A stretch of 64,000 nt of DNA from Rhodanobacteraceae bacterium (GTDB lineage: Bacteria; Pseudomonadota; Gammaproteobacteria; Xanthomonadales; SZUA-5), in contig JACKOW010000009.1 in assembly GCA_024234055.1 (NCBI GenBank), positions 128,387 to 192,386 on the forward strand, read 5' to 3'. Positions 1 to 9,310 of this stretch are shown one piece after another (within the stretch, counting starts at the first letter, position 1; every line of letters begins with the position of its first letter). The notes below the pieces were generated by a model. It did not search any database. It had not been told where the DNA came from and worked only from the letters and a program-made list of their open reading frames with translations. The translations under genes were made by a program, and so were the position numbers.

Positions 1-2887
1 GATCAGCCTGACTCAACAGGCGCTCCCTGCCGCCCGTGGCATCGCAGAACTCGGCGACTCCGAAGCTCAACGTGACTTGTTGCGGCGCGCCGTCGCCGAA
101 GAAAGGCACACGCGCGGCGATCGCGGCGCGCAGCTGCTCGCAGCGTTGCAAGGCCTGCTCACGGCTGCAGTCGGGGAATAGCAGCATGAACTCCTCGCCG
201 CCCCAGCGGGCAATCAGCGCGCCGGCACCGGCCCCCTCACGCAGGGCTTCGGCCACGGCGATCAGCACACGATCGCCGGTGGCGTGCGAATGGCGGTCAT
301 TGATGTCCTTGAAGTGATCGATATCGGCCAGGGCCACGCACAGCGGCGAGGCCGAGGCGCCGGCCCGTTGAATCTGCTGTTGCAGCAGCTCTTCGAAGGC
401 ACGGCGGTTGGGCAGGCCGGTCAGCCAGTCCTCTCGCGCCTGACGTTCGAAGGCTTCGGCCTGCTCGCGCAATTTCTCCACCAGCAGGTTCTTGTCCTGG
501 TCGGCCTGCGCCAGTTCGCGCGCGGTGACCTGCAGATCACGGGTGCGCTCGTTGACCAGCCGTTCCAGTTCGGCGCTGCGATGACGCAGCTGGGTGGTAC
601 GCCGGCGCCAGGCCAGCGTCATCAGTGACAGGCCGAGCACGCCGCCCAGTGCCAACGTGCTCGCGCGTTGCCACCACAATGGCTCGATGGAGAATTCCAG
701 TGCCGTGCGCTGCGCTGCGGACTCTGCCGTGGCGGCTTCGACTTCGAAGCGATAGCTGCCCGGAGCCAGATTGGTGTACGAGGCCAGACGTTGGTTGCCG
801 ACTTCCACCCAATGCTCGTCGAATCCCAGCAGTCGGTGCCGATAGCTCACGCGCTCAGGTGCCAGCAGGCTCAACCCGACATAGCGAAACTCCACCCGGC
901 GCGTACCGGCCGGCAGGCGCTGGCCTTCGGTGATGGCCATGTCTTCACCGTCGACATGGATCGATTCGATGACTGGATCCAGACGCACCGGGCGTTGCGG
1001 AAAGCGTCGCTCCGGTGTGACCACGACAACGCCGACGGCGGTGGCGAAGCGCAGGCTGCCGTCGGCCATGGCAATTCCGGCAGGTTGTGAGGCGCCGTTG
1101 GCCTGTTCGCTGCTCATGCCATCGCTGCGATCGTGACGCCTGACGTGCACCGGTCCGCTTCGTCCGGCGCGCACGGCGGCCAGCTCCGAGCCCGATACCA
1201 GGAAAATGCCGCGGTTGCTGCTGATCCAGACATCGCCGCGCCGGTCCTTCAGAATCTGGAACAGACTGGTGTTGAAGGCAGGATCGTCGCCCGGCACATC
1301 CAGAAATCGGCCTTGCGCGTAGTGTTTCAGTCCGCGATTGCTGCCGATCCAGAGCTCGCCCGAGGCCTCGACCAGCACCGAAAACACGTCTTCAGCCTGG
1401 AGTCCTTGCTGCGGGCCATAGCTCTGGAACTGCTGGCCGTCAAAACGCACCAGTCCGCCGGAGCTTCCAATCCAGATCTCGCCATCGGCGCCCTCGCTGA
1501 GGGCCATGGTGAAATCCCGCGGCAGGCCATTGTCGCGGCCGTAACGGGTCAGTCGCTGGCCACGCAGATGAAACAGGCCGCTGTTGCTGGCGATCCAAAG
1601 ACTGCCATCGGAGTGCGGCAACAGTGCTCTAACCTGCAAACTGGCCAAAGCCTCGGTTCCAGGCACGGGCTGGGCGCGATCGTCGGCGATACGGACCAGA
1701 CCGCCGCCGAAGGTGCCCACCAGCAGGCCTTGTGACCTGGAGTAGGCAAGCGCCAGGATCGATTCATTCGGCAGGCCCTGTTCGCGACCGAATCGCTGCA
1801 CGCTGTCGCCGTCACGGCGATAGAGGCCGTCGGTACTGCCGATCCAGAGCGTGCCGGCCGGCTGTTCCCAGAGCGCCCGGACATAGCCCTCGCCGATGCC
1901 GTGGCGTTCATCGATGGTGGAAAAGCGCAGATCCCGCAGCTGGTAGAGGCCGTCGGCGGAGCCGATCCAGATATCGCCCTCGCGGTCTTCGAACAGCGAC
2001 ACCACCCGATTGCCGTGCAGGCCGTGACGGCGATCAAGCTGTTCCAGTCCGCGCGGACTGTGGCGCCACAAGCCCTGATCGGCGGTGCCGATCAACAGCC
2101 CGCCATCGTTGTCGTACAGCAATACCTGGGCTGAGCCCGGTACCCGAGTGCCGCTCAGCGGACGGTAGCCGCGGTCGCTGATCCAGCCCACCTTGCCGCC
2201 GACAGTGACGGCAAGGCTGCCATCCGGCGCTCGCTGAACGCTGCGTACCGGTCCGGGCGGTAGACCACGCTGGGCACCCCAGTGTTCGACCACGGCATCG
2301 GCATTGACATGGTCAAGCCCCGCGGCGGTGCCCACAAAGACCCCGCCGGCGCCATCGCCGAGGGTGACATAAACGGTGTCGTGCGCCAGACCGGAAGCGT
2401 GATTGATGTGTAGCGCCTCTCGGCCAGGTCGCCAGCGGGCGATGCCGTTTTCCTCACCGATCAGCCACAGCCAGCCATCGCCGCCGAGTTCGGCGCCGAG
2501 CATCTGTTCGAAGGGTTGGCCCTGTTCAGGGCCGTAGCGCTGCCAGCCCGAGGAGTCCAGCGCGAACAAGCCCGAGCGTGAGGTGCTGACCCAGAGACGG
2601 CCACCATCGACGACCAGCCCGCGGATGCCGTTGACCCCGGTGAATGGCAGGGTCTGGTCGTCATAGACCCGAAACTCGTGGCCGTTGAAGCGCGACAGGC
2701 CTTCGAAGCTGCCCAGCCACAGATAGCCATCGCCGGTCTGTGCCATGGTCGTGACCATGTTGTGCGCCAGGCCGTCGCTGCTGTTCCAGTGAGTCAGGGT
2801 GTATTCGTTGAGGGCGCGATCCGATGGCAGCGCCCACAGCGGTGCCGACCACGGCCCGATCAGCGCCAGCAGTGCAAATCGCATCAT
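1..2887 (-). CDS. Sensor diguanylate cyclase with regulator-propeller repeats (3' end outside window)
   Basis: The reading frame is open from 2887 to the window edge, 962 codons, so the C-terminal end is missing. It begins with a signal peptide (MMRFALLALIGPW). About 600 residues of beta-propeller repeats follow, with units like DGYLWLGSFEGLSRF and DGSLWIASNSGLFHL. Next come a Y_Y_Y-type beta domain, one membrane segment, a short coiled coil and a GGDEF domain whose active loop RWGGEEF lies at 188-205. Family knowledge: periplasmic ligand sensing by the propeller and Y_Y_Y module controls cytoplasmic cyclic di-GMP synthesis. The active-site loop is intact, and I see no RxxD inhibitory site just before it. 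The ligand cannot be predicted. The start at 2887 is chosen because it opens the signal peptide; ATG at 2884 and TTG further upstream are alternatives. Confidence 0.88.
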   Translation of the reverse strand, partial: MMRFALLALIGPWSAPLWALPSDRALNEYTLTHWNSSDGLAHNMVTTMAQTGDGYLWLGSFEGLSRFNGHEFRVYDDQTLPFTGVNGIRGLVVDGGRLWVSTSRSGLFALDSSGWQRYGPEQGQPFEQMLGAELGGDGWLWLIGEENGIARWRPGREALHINHASGLAHDTVYVTLGDGAGGVFVGTAAGLDHVNADAVVEHWGAQRGLPPGPVRSVQRAPDGSLAVTVGGKVGWISDRGYRPLSGTRVPGSAQVLLYDNDGGLLIGTADQGLWRHSPRGLEQLDRRHGLHGNRVVSLFEDREGDIWIGSADGLYQLRDLRFSTIDERHGIGEGYVRALWEQPAGTLWIGSTDGLYRRDGDSVQRFGREQGLPNESILALAYSRSQGLLVGTFGGGLVRIADDRAQPVPGTEALASLQVRALLPHSDGSLWIASNSGLFHLRGQRLTRYGRDNGLPRDFTMALSEGADGEIWIGSSGGLVRFDGQQFQSYGPQQGLQAEDVFSVLVEASGELWIGSNRGLKHYAQGRFLDVPGDDPAFNTSLFQILKDRRGDVWISSNRGIFLVSGSELAAVRAGRSGPVHVRRHDRSDGMSSEQANGASQPAGIAMADGSLRFATAVGVVVVTPERRFPQRPVRLDPVIESIHVDGEDMAITEGQRLPAGTRRVEFRYVGLSLLAPERVSYRHRLLGFDEHWVEVGNQRLASYTNLAPGSYRFEVEAATAESAAQRTALEFSIEPLWWQRASTLALGGVLGLSLMTLAWRRRTTQLRHRSAELERLVNERTRDLQVTARELAQADQDKNLLVEKLREQAEAFERQAREDWLTGLPNRRAFEELLQQQIQRAGASASPLCVALADIDHFKDINDRHSHATGDRVLIAVAEALREGAGAGALIARWGGEEFMLLFPDCSREQALQRCEQLRAAIAARVPFFGDGAPQQVTLSFGVAEFCDATGGRERLLSQAD

Positions 2888-3222
2888 GGCGACACGCAAG
2901 CGGGCGCCCGGGGCTGACATCAAGCCGATGGCAAAGGCCGACGGAGATGGGGCTCCGCGGCTGAAGCAGGGTGATCGAAAGCTGGCTGCCGCGTCATCTT
3001 CGCCGACCGGGTGACAGTGCGCACAGCATACCCTGTGGGGTTCGCGTGGCTCTACACAGGCGCATCGACGGTCGCCTTGCCCGTGCGCGGGATTTTCTGG
3101 AGCGGAGCCAGGTTCGAAGGCAGGTTACGTTGGCCCGCAGGGCCTGCGTGACAACGGTCATTCGCAGGCGGCGACACAGGGCCTGGTGGCAAGCTACGGA
3201 CCAAGATGACGTTCTTCGACGC
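2888..3222. other. Intergenic region without a recognised gene
   Basis: These 335 bases separate the start of the sensor diguanylate cyclase from the stop of the DUF1993 gene, both on the minus strand. The part next to 2887 must hold the promoter of the cyclase. I find no convincing -35/-10 pair, RNA or repeat. Short open frames here look like random GC-rich frames. Confidence 0.5.
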
Positions 3223-3732
3223 TCAGTAAGCGCCCATGTAGTCCTTCTTGCCGATCTCGACGCCGTTGTGGCGCAGCAGTGCGTAGGCCGTGGTGACATG
3301 GAAGAAGAACTGCGGCAGCCCGTAGTGGATCAGATAACTGCGACCGTCGAGCTTGCGCTCCTTCGGCGTGCCCGGGCGCAGCACAATCTCGCGGGCCTCA
3401 CTGCCGTCGAAAGCCGCTGCATCAAGGTCGCCGATGAAAGCCAGGGTGCCGGCAATGCGCGCCTGCAAGTCCTCGATGCTCTGCTCGTTGTCCTCGAATA
3501 CCGGCAGATCAACCCCGGCCAGACGTCCGGCCACGCCCTTGGCGAAATCGCAGGCGATCTGAACCTGACGGGTCAGCGGAAACATGTCGGGATACAGCCG
3601 CGATTGCAGCAGCACCGAAGGCTCGATCTTCTTCGCCGCCGCGTATTCGGCGGCCTTGCCGAGGACATCGCTGAGCGCCTTGAGCATCTGCTGGAACAGC
3701 GGAACCGAGGCATGGTGCATGGACAGGGTCAT
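3223..3732 (-). CDS. DUF1993 family protein
   Basis: This 169-residue protein matches the DUF1993 family along its whole length: MTLSMHHASVPLFQQML at the start, then the conserved SRLYPDMFPL stretch, and a C-terminal HYGLPQFFFHVTTAYAL segment followed by GKKDYMG. The family is a DinB-like four-helix bundle, cytosolic and without a known activity. There is no signal peptide. It seems to be a single gene, with two GTCCAGAC palindromes just upstream. Family assignment is firm, function unknown. Confidence 0.85.
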   Translation of the reverse strand: MTLSMHHASVPLFQQMLKALSDVLGKAAEYAAAKKIEPSVLLQSRLYPDMFPLTRQVQIACDFAKGVAGRLAGVDLPVFEDNEQSIEDLQARIAGTLAFIGDLDAAAFDGSEAREIVLRPGTPKERKLDGRSYLIHYGLPQFFFHVTTAYALLRHNGVEIGKKDYMGAY

Positions 3733-3820
3733 GAAGAACTCGCAACGAGAGAAAGGACGCGGATAGTAGCGCTTCCGCCGTTAGCGTCTGCTGAGGGTTC
3801 ATGGGCCGTGGCCGTCGCAG

Positions 3821-3881
3821 GTCCAGACTTGTCTGGACGCTTCTGCTCCACATTGACCACCGCGTCCAGACGAGTCTGGAC
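3821..3881. repeat. Two copies of the GTCCAGAC palindromic repeat
   Basis: An 18-bp palindrome, GTCCAGAC-NN-GTCTGGAC, is present at 3821-3838 and 3864-3881, 25 bp apart. The same sequence recurs at 17538-17555, 51984-52001 and 54175-54192, always between genes and often followed by a CTACAAGAGC-like or CACAACAG-like tail. It is a REP-type interspersed repeat able to form an 8-bp stem. Confidence 0.8.
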
Positions 3882-3896
3882 CTACAAGAGCCGGTT

Positions 3897-4139
3897 CTAC
3901 GTCAGCCCCCCCGGATTGGCAGCGGCCGCGCGCACCTCGATGCGCTCATGGCCCAGGGTGACCACCTGCCCGGCGCGGATCTTGGCGGTCTTGCGGGTCT
4001 CGATGCGGCCATCGACGCTCACTTCGCCCGCGGCGACCAGGGCCTTGCCGGCGCCACCGCTGTGGCACAAGCCGCAGAGCTTCAAGAGCTGATTGAGCTC
4101 GACATGTTCGCCTTCAAGCTCAAAGGCCTGGGTGGGCAT
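3897..4139 (-). CDS. S4-domain RNA-binding protein (YbcJ-like)
   Basis: This 80-residue protein is a stand-alone S4 domain. It has the hallmark elements LNQLLKLCGLCHSGGAGKAL, then GEVSVDGRIETRKTAKIRAGQ and a terminal V-T-L-G-H-E-R-I-E-V strand. Members of this small family (YbcJ, RlbA) bind structured RNA. The frame is open upstream to 4469, but that extension is translated repeat DNA with low-complexity composition. The ATG at 4139 begins the conserved domain (MPTQAFELEG) and is taken as the start. It is the first gene downstream of a repeat-filled gap. Confidence 0.8.
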   Translation of the reverse strand: MPTQAFELEGEHVELNQLLKLCGLCHSGGAGKALVAAGEVSVDGRIETRKTAKIRAGQVVTLGHERIEVRAAAANPGGLT

Positions 4140-4234
4140 GGGGCTGGCTCTGCAGTTGGGGCCTACAGTCTCGTCTTCGCGGCCGGTACACGCAACGGCC
4201 CAAGCATCAGGACTGCCGCGCCATGGTATCGCTG

Positions 4235-4640
4235 CACGCCCCCTGGATTGCTTCGCTACGCTCTCCATGAACCGCATTCCAGCGCCGGGCACCGGGGGTA
4301 TCGGGGCGCTGTTGTGGAGGGCGCCGCGCTGCGGCGCCGCTTCGCGCTGAGCGGGGATCAAGAGCGGCCGCGCAGGCGCGCGTCCCTCCTCAAGGCAGCT
4401 TCGTACCTGCAAGGGCTCATGGCCCGTGCGCATTGCTGGGCCGATACAGGTGGCTCTCCATGAACCCATGTCGCAAGTCGTTGATTTGCTTGGTTCACCT
4501 GTAGGAGCGCCCTTGCGGCGCGACTGCTGCGTCGGACGTGCGACTTGCCGGTCGCGACGCGAGGTCGCTCCTACGGGCGGGATTGTGGTTCATGGCCTGT
4601 GGGCAGTTTCAGGTCGAAACAGGTGGCTCGCAATGATTCC
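4235..4640 (-). repeat. Nested copies of a composite interspersed repeat
   Basis: This gap (4140-4716) is mostly repeat. Read on the minus strand, 4638 to 4455 is a nearly complete copy of the composite element that is also at 26498-26768 and 51718-51970. It contains CATTGCGAGCCACCTG, the CGGGCCATGAACC-like segment, CCGTAGGAGCGACCTCGCG, the GGTCGCGCC-like arm, GGAGCGCCCTTGCGG-type sequence and GACTTGCGACATGGGTTCAT. A truncated second end lies at 4413-4455 and another fragment (GGATTGCTTCG, CTCTCCATGAACC) at 4245-4275. I see no gene in it. Confidence 0.75.
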
Positions 4641-4716
4641 CGGATGCGCTGGCGTTGTTGCGTGGTCAGTACCTGCAGGTCCATCGGCGCCCGCGATCCG
4701 TAAATGGGACAGGCTG

Positions 4717-5376
4717 CTAGTCCGGTTTCGCCGCAATCGCAAATGGCGCCAGTATCGCCTTGACCTCCACATCCTCGACCGGGCGGAAGTCGATGTAGTA
4801 CTGACCGACTGCGCGAAAGTCTTCAGGAGCAGCAAGGTAGGCCAGATCGTGGGTGATCTCGCGCAGCCGCGACAGGCAGTCGCGAGAGGCAATGGGTGTG
4901 GCGCAGATCAGGCGAGCGGGTTTTTGCGGCAGCAGTGACTCGATCGCCGCGATCATGGTGGCACCGGTGGCGATGCCATCGTCGACCACCAGAACCAGTC
5001 GCCCGCGAACCTGGGGTGGCGGTCGTCCCTGGACCCAGTCCTGGCGCCGCTTGCGCATCAAGGCCAGCTCGCGCTCGGCGAGTTCATCGATCTGCGCGGC
5101 GCTGATGTCCATCTCTGCCGTGCTGTCGAAGACGAAGCGCCAGCCGTTTTCCGCCACGGCGCCGATGGCCAGCTCGCTGTTGAAAGGAGCGCCGATCTTG
5201 CGCGCCTGAACCATGTCCAGATCGCCGCCCAGTTCCCCGGCGATGACCTGGCCGATCGGAACACCGCCCCGTGGCAGCGCGAGGACGAGTGGCAGATGGC
5301 CACGGTACTCGTCCAGCGCCTTGGCCAGCAGGTGTGCGGCGGCGGTGCGATCAGCAAAGGGCAGTTGGATGTTCAT
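4717..5376 (-). CDS. Phosphoribosyltransferase family protein
   Basis: This 219-residue protein has a type I phosphoribosyltransferase fold. The PRPP-binding signature VLVVDDGIATGATM lies at residues 128-141, and LALPRGGVPIG near residue 32 is the usual loop before the first helix. The family of free-standing enzymes of this type is widespread, often beside hydrolases, and the substrate is generally unknown. It is not an obvious match to Hpt, Apt, PyrE or ComF. The gene is divergent from the oligopeptide transporter at 5490. There is no signal peptide, so it acts in the cytoplasm. Confidence 0.8.
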   Translation of the reverse strand: MNIQLPFADRTAAAHLLAKALDEYRGHLPLVLALPRGGVPIGQVIAGELGGDLDMVQARKIGAPFNSELAIGAVAENGWRFVFDSTAEMDISAAQIDELAERELALMRKRRQDWVQGRPPPQVRGRLVLVVDDGIATGATMIAAIESLLPQKPARLICATPIASRDCLSRLREITHDLAYLAAPEDFRAVGQYYIDFRPVEDVEVKAILAPFAIAAKPD

Positions 5377-5489
5377 GACTGCAGCCTAGTCCGCTGCGGA
5401 TTGCCTGCCTTGATGCAGGTCAATCTGGGGCAGAATGGGCGATCGCAGCGGAGCTCGGCTCTGCGCTAGCTTCCAATCAGGGGAAGGCG

Positions 5490-6899
5490 TTGAGCACGTT
5501 CAACAAACCCGCACCGTCATCCGCCAGTGCCGGCATTGGCGGTCATCCCAAGGGCCTCTACTACCTGGCTTTCACCGAGGCCTGGGAGCGCTTTTCCTAT
5601 TACGGCATGACCGCGCTGCTGGTGTTGTACATGGTCAACGAATTGCTGCTGCCCGGGCATGTGGAGAACATCGTCGGCTTCGCCGGATTCCGGGCAGCGG
5701 TCGAATCGCTGTTCGGGCCCCTGTCGACGCAGGCGCTGGCTTCGCAGATCTTTGGTCTGTACGCCGGCTTTGTCTATCTCACGCCCTTGTTCGGGGGCTG
5801 GATTGCCGATCGCTGGATTGGCCAGCGCAATGCGGTGGTGATCGGCGCGCTGTGCATGTCCGGTGGTCATCTGGCGATGGCCTTCGAGCAGTCCTTCCTG
5901 CTGGCGCTGGTGCTGCTGGTGGTCGGCTCGGGTTTCCTCAAGGGCAATATCTCGGCCCAGGTGGGAGCGCTCTACCCGCGCGATGAAGAGGCGTTGCGGA
6001 CTCGCGGATTCGCGATCTTCAGCGTGGCCATCAATGTCGGCGCCGTCACCGGCCCACTGCTGACCGGCTTGCTGGCGAAGGTCTATGGCTGGCACTACGG
6101 ATTCGGCATGGCGGCGATCTTCATGCTGGCTGGCCTCGCCACCTATCTGGTCGGCTATCGGCATCTGCCGGCGCGGGTGGAACGCTGCACTTTCGAGCGC
6201 GACAGGCTCACTGCCGCCGACCGGGGCGTGATCCTGGCGCTGGTCGCGGTGATGCTGATCAGCATCTTCCAGTCGGTCGCCTACTATCAGTTGGCCAATG
6301 TGCTGCCGGTCTGGATACAGGCGCAGGTGGCGCTGGAGGTCGGCAGCTTCACGATTCCGGTGCCGTGGTACCAGTCCATCGATCCACTGTTCAGCATACT
6401 CGGGGTGCCGCTGTTGTTCTGGATCTGGCGCAAGCAGGCAGAACGCCGACGCGAGCCCGGTGATCTGGCCAAGATCGGCATCGGCGCCTGGTTGGCAGCC
6501 CTGAGCAATCTGATCCTGGTTGCCGCGATCCTGATTGCCGATGGTGCCCCGGTGCACCCGGTCTGGCCCATGCTTTATTGCGCCGGCATGGGCATCGCCT
6601 TCCTGTACTACTGGCCGACCTTGCTGGCGCTGGTCTCACGCACGGCACCGGCCAGCGTCAATGCCACCATGATGGGCGTGGCCTTCACCACTCTGTTTGT
6701 GGCCAACAACCTGATCGGCTGGATTGGCGGCTACTACGAGCGCATGACTCCGGCCCAGTTCTGGGGCCTGCACGCTGCCATCGGTGCGACCGGTGGCGTA
6801 CTCGTTCTGCTCTTTGGCGGGATGCTCACTCGGGCCCTGGCGGGTGGCGCGCAACAGCCGCTGCGGGCCTCGGCGCAGACCATTGAGGTCGAGCGTTGA
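5490..6899 (+). CDS. Proton-dependent oligopeptide transporter (POT/PTR family)
   Basis: This 469-residue inner-membrane protein has about 12-14 hydrophobic segments. It carries the POT signature E-x-x-E-R-F-x-Y-Y at residues 30-38 (TEAWERFSYYG), which couples protons to peptide binding. The TPLFGGWIADRWIGQRNAV loop between the second and third helices is typical. The family imports di- and tripeptides with protons. The start is TTG at 5490, supported by the GGGGAAGG Shine-Dalgarno sequence at 5480-5487 and by the conserved N terminus. It converges with the acidic-tail gene at 6977, with a strong hairpin between the two. Confidence 0.93.
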   Translation: MSTFNKPAPSSASAGIGGHPKGLYYLAFTEAWERFSYYGMTALLVLYMVNELLLPGHVENIVGFAGFRAAVESLFGPLSTQALASQIFGLYAGFVYLTPLFGGWIADRWIGQRNAVVIGALCMSGGHLAMAFEQSFLLALVLLVVGSGFLKGNISAQVGALYPRDEEALRTRGFAIFSVAINVGAVTGPLLTGLLAKVYGWHYGFGMAAIFMLAGLATYLVGYRHLPARVERCTFERDRLTAADRGVILALVAVMLISIFQSVAYYQLANVLPVWIQAQVALEVGSFTIPVPWYQSIDPLFSILGVPLLFWIWRKQAERRREPGDLAKIGIGAWLAALSNLILVAAILIADGAPVHPVWPMLYCAGMGIAFLYYWPTLLALVSRTAPASVNATMMGVAFTTLFVANNLIGWIGGYYERMTPAQFWGLHAAIGATGGVLVLLFGGMLTRALAGGAQQPLRASAQTIEVER

Positions 6900-6904
6900 A
6901 CTTT

Positions 6905-6943
6905 CTGATCCCGCGCTCCCGTGATCAGGAGCGCGGGAATCAG
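6905..6943. terminator. Hairpin between convergent genes
   Basis: A stem of ten perfect pairs (6910-6919 with 6928-6937) is extended by five more (6905-6909 with 6939-6943) after one bulged A. It lies between the stops of two convergent genes and could serve both. There is no clear T tract on either side, so it may stabilise 3' ends rather than act as a classical intrinsic terminator. Confidence 0.55.
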
Positions 6944-6976
6944 CCAGGTAGAGCGGCGGAAGATCAGACTCAAGCC

Positions 6977-9310
6977 CTATTCGTCGTAATCGCCCTCGCC
7001 CTCGTCCTCGCTGTCCTCTGAGCCGTAGTCCTCGCTCTCATCGGAGCCGTAGTCCTCGGCCTCATCGGAGCCGTAGTCCTCGCTGTCCTCTGAGCCGTAG
7101 TCCTCGCTCTCATCGGAGCCGTAGTCGCCTTCATCAGCACTGTCGTCTTCGTCGTCGTAGGCAGCCTCGTCATCACCTTCATCAGCGCTGTCGTCTTCGT
7201 CGTCGTAGGCAGCCTCGTCATCACCTTCGTCAGCGCTGTCGTCTTCGTCGTCGTAGGCAGCCTCGTCATCACCTTCGTCAGCGCTGTCGTCTTCGTCGTC
7301 GTAGGCGGCGTCGTCATCACCTTCATCGGCGCTGTCGTCTTCGTCGTCGTAGGCGGCGTCATCATCGCCGTCGTCAGCGCTGTCGTCTTCGTCGTAGTAG
7401 GCAGCCTCGTCATCCCCTTCGTCGGCGCTGTCGTCTTCGTCGTCGTAAGCGGCGTCGTCGTCACCTTCGTCGGCGCCGTCGTCGTCTTCGTCGGCGCCGT
7501 CGTCCGAATAGTCGTCGTCAGGCTCGCCGAGATAGTTCTCATCTTCGTCGTCAGCCACGCCATCGTTGTCGTCGTCGGTGTCGACTTCATCCAGAGTGCC
7601 GTCGTTGTCGTCGTCTTCGTCGTAATAGTTGCCTTCACCGTCGCCATCGCTGTCGACGTCGAAGTCGAGTTCGCCCTCGTCGTCGATGTCCATCAGTACC
7701 TGACCATCGTCGCCCGCACTGACATCCTCGAGCTCGTATTCCAGCGTCTCCTCGTCGCCGACGATTTCCACGTCGATGTTGTAGGCGTCCAGGTCCGGAT
7801 CGTCATCACTGAAGGCAATGCGCCCGCTGTCGTCCTCCTCGGCCTTGAAGCTGCGACCCTTCTGAATCTCGAAGTCGCTGACTTCGTACTGGCCGCGGCT
7901 ATCGGCGACGCGGATGGTGGGCTTCTGCCTGGCGCCGGCTTCGTAGACAAAATCGTCACCGCTGAAACGGACGGTCTCCGTCGCACCGCCGCCAACCTCG
8001 ACATCGCTGACCTGATAGACCTTCTCGTCGGTGAAGACCGTGACCTCGGACTTCGGGTTGTCGGACGGGCGTCCGTCATCGACCAGCTTGACGTCGTATT
8101 CCTGATTGCGCGGCAGTTGCACCACGCAGCCCTGCGAGCCGAAGATCGGTCGCATCGACGCGCCATCGATGCCGTTGCTGGCGCCGGCGGCCCCCATCGA
8201 CAGCTGCTTCTGGCTACCCCGGCTTACGGCCTGTACCTGGGTGCAGCGACTGGGCGTGTACACCGTCCAGGTGTCGGTCGGTGCTGCCGGCGGACGCTTC
8301 GGCGCCGAGCTGGGTCGGGTGGCAGGTGCCTTCGGCTTGGGCTGGGGCGCCGTCTTGGGCTTGGCCTGCGGTTTCGGCTTGGGTTTGGCCTGGGGCCTGG
8401 CAGTCGGCTTCGCCTGAGGCTTGGCGTTCGGCTTCGCCTGTGGCTTGGGTGCCGGCTGCGGCTTGGGCGTCGCCTTCGGTCCGGATTGCGGGGTCTTGGG
8501 GCAGAACGGACACTTGAGCGGCTGATAGCGCACCGACAGCTGGGTGAGCGCCATCGTGCCCGCAGACCCTTGCCAGGGCTTCGGGTCCTGACTGGGATTC
8601 AGCGCTGCAAAGCCGTAAACCCAACGGTTCTTCGGCACATCGATATCGAGGTAGCGCTCGGCCCCCGGGTAATTGTTGTCGTAGAGGAACACCCGGTAGA
8701 CACCTGGGGCACTCTGCTCGACCCGATATGGGGTCACCGCGTGGCCGCCGCTGTCACCCCAGATTCCAATCCGGGGGTAGTCGTTGCGGGCCTTCAGGGT
8801 CTTGATGAGTTCGTCGACAATCTGTTGCAGGGACCACTTCTGGGTATTCGTGACGGTGGCACTGACCGGATCCACGTACTGCGTCACCGCGTAGGTAGAG
8901 ATCGTGCGCATCAACCACTCGTCGTCGGGCTTCAGCTCATGTGGCTGCTTCGCGCCGAAGTTATCGACCTTCTCCTGCTTGAGGTAGAAGGCCGAACTGA
9001 GTGCGGCCATGCCTTCGCAGTGCCCGCCCTCCGTATTCTTGTTGGCCTGATCAATCCATAGCTGCGCAGCCGGCGTCGGGATACAGGTATCCCCCTGCTT
9101 GCGGGCGCAGACCTGATCGCCAAACAGGAAGGAGACATCGTCGGCGGTCAGCTTGGCATGGGGATATTGGTTTCCGCCCCAGTTGGCGAATCCGAAGCCA
9201 TCGGGCACCGGGCGAAAGCCGCTGTCGGCAAGGACTTGAGCCCGGCCCTGAGCTAGCGCGGCACTGCCGAACGCGACCAACAAGCACAACAACGCGATGC
9301 GTTTGCCCAT
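6977..9310 (-). CDS. Secreted papain-like domain protein with acidic tandem-repeat tail
   Basis: The protein has 777 residues. A signal peptide (residues 1-20, MGKRIALLCLLVAFGSAALA) fixes the start at 9310; the frame upstream is not protein-like. Residues 22-265 hold GGHCEGMAALSSAF (Cys98), GGHAVTPYRV (His190) and YDNNYPG (Asn212). This order suggests a papain-like Cys-His-Asn active site; the family call is inference. A CPFC pair ends the domain. Residues 273-345 are a basic Pro/Lys/Ala linker. Residues 346-535 look beta-rich. Asp-rich calcium-binding-type repeats (DSDGDGEG, DTDDDNDGVADDED) cover 550-595. About seven 16-residue units based on DSADEGDDEAAYDDED fill 611-729, then EDYGSDES-type units run to the end. 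I do not recognise a named family. Confidence 0.8.
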   Translation of the reverse strand: MGKRIALLCLLVAFGSAALAQGRAQVLADSGFRPVPDGFGFANWGGNQYPHAKLTADDVSFLFGDQVCARKQGDTCIPTPAAQLWIDQANKNTEGGHCEGMAALSSAFYLKQEKVDNFGAKQPHELKPDDEWLMRTISTYAVTQYVDPVSATVTNTQKWSLQQIVDELIKTLKARNDYPRIGIWGDSGGHAVTPYRVEQSAPGVYRVFLYDNNYPGAERYLDIDVPKNRWVYGFAALNPSQDPKPWQGSAGTMALTQLSVRYQPLKCPFCPKTPQSGPKATPKPQPAPKPQAKPNAKPQAKPTARPQAKPKPKPQAKPKTAPQPKPKAPATRPSSAPKRPPAAPTDTWTVYTPSRCTQVQAVSRGSQKQLSMGAAGASNGIDGASMRPIFGSQGCVVQLPRNQEYDVKLVDDGRPSDNPKSEVTVFTDEKVYQVSDVEVGGGATETVRFSGDDFVYEAGARQKPTIRVADSRGQYEVSDFEIQKGRSFKAEEDDSGRIAFSDDDPDLDAYNIDVEIVGDEETLEYELEDVSAGDDGQVLMDIDDEGELDFDVDSDGDGEGNYYDEDDDNDGTLDEVDTDDDNDGVADDEDENYLGEPDDDYSDDGADEDDDGADEGDDDAAYDDEDDSADEGDDEAAYYDEDDSADDGDDDAAYDDEDDSADEGDDDAAYDDEDDSADEGDDEAAYDDEDDSADEGDDEAAYDDEDDSADEGDDEAAYDDEDDSADEGDYGSDESEDYGSEDSEDYGSDEAEDYGSDESEDYGSEDSEDEGEGDYDE
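6980..7480 (-). repeat. In-gene tandem repeats coding the acidic tail
   Basis: At 7124-7480 the gene contains about seven tandem 48-bp units coding DSADEGDDEAAYDDED-like blocks. Adjacent units differ by only a few bases. At 6980-7123 shorter units code EDYGSDES and EDYGSEDS blocks. The near identity of neighbouring units points to recent expansion, and unit number is likely to vary between strains. Confidence 0.85.

Noticed and set aside
4140..4469. A 110-residue N-terminal extension of the S4 protein
   Set aside because: The extension translates repeat DNA and has no homology, whereas the S4 domain starts at ATG 4139.
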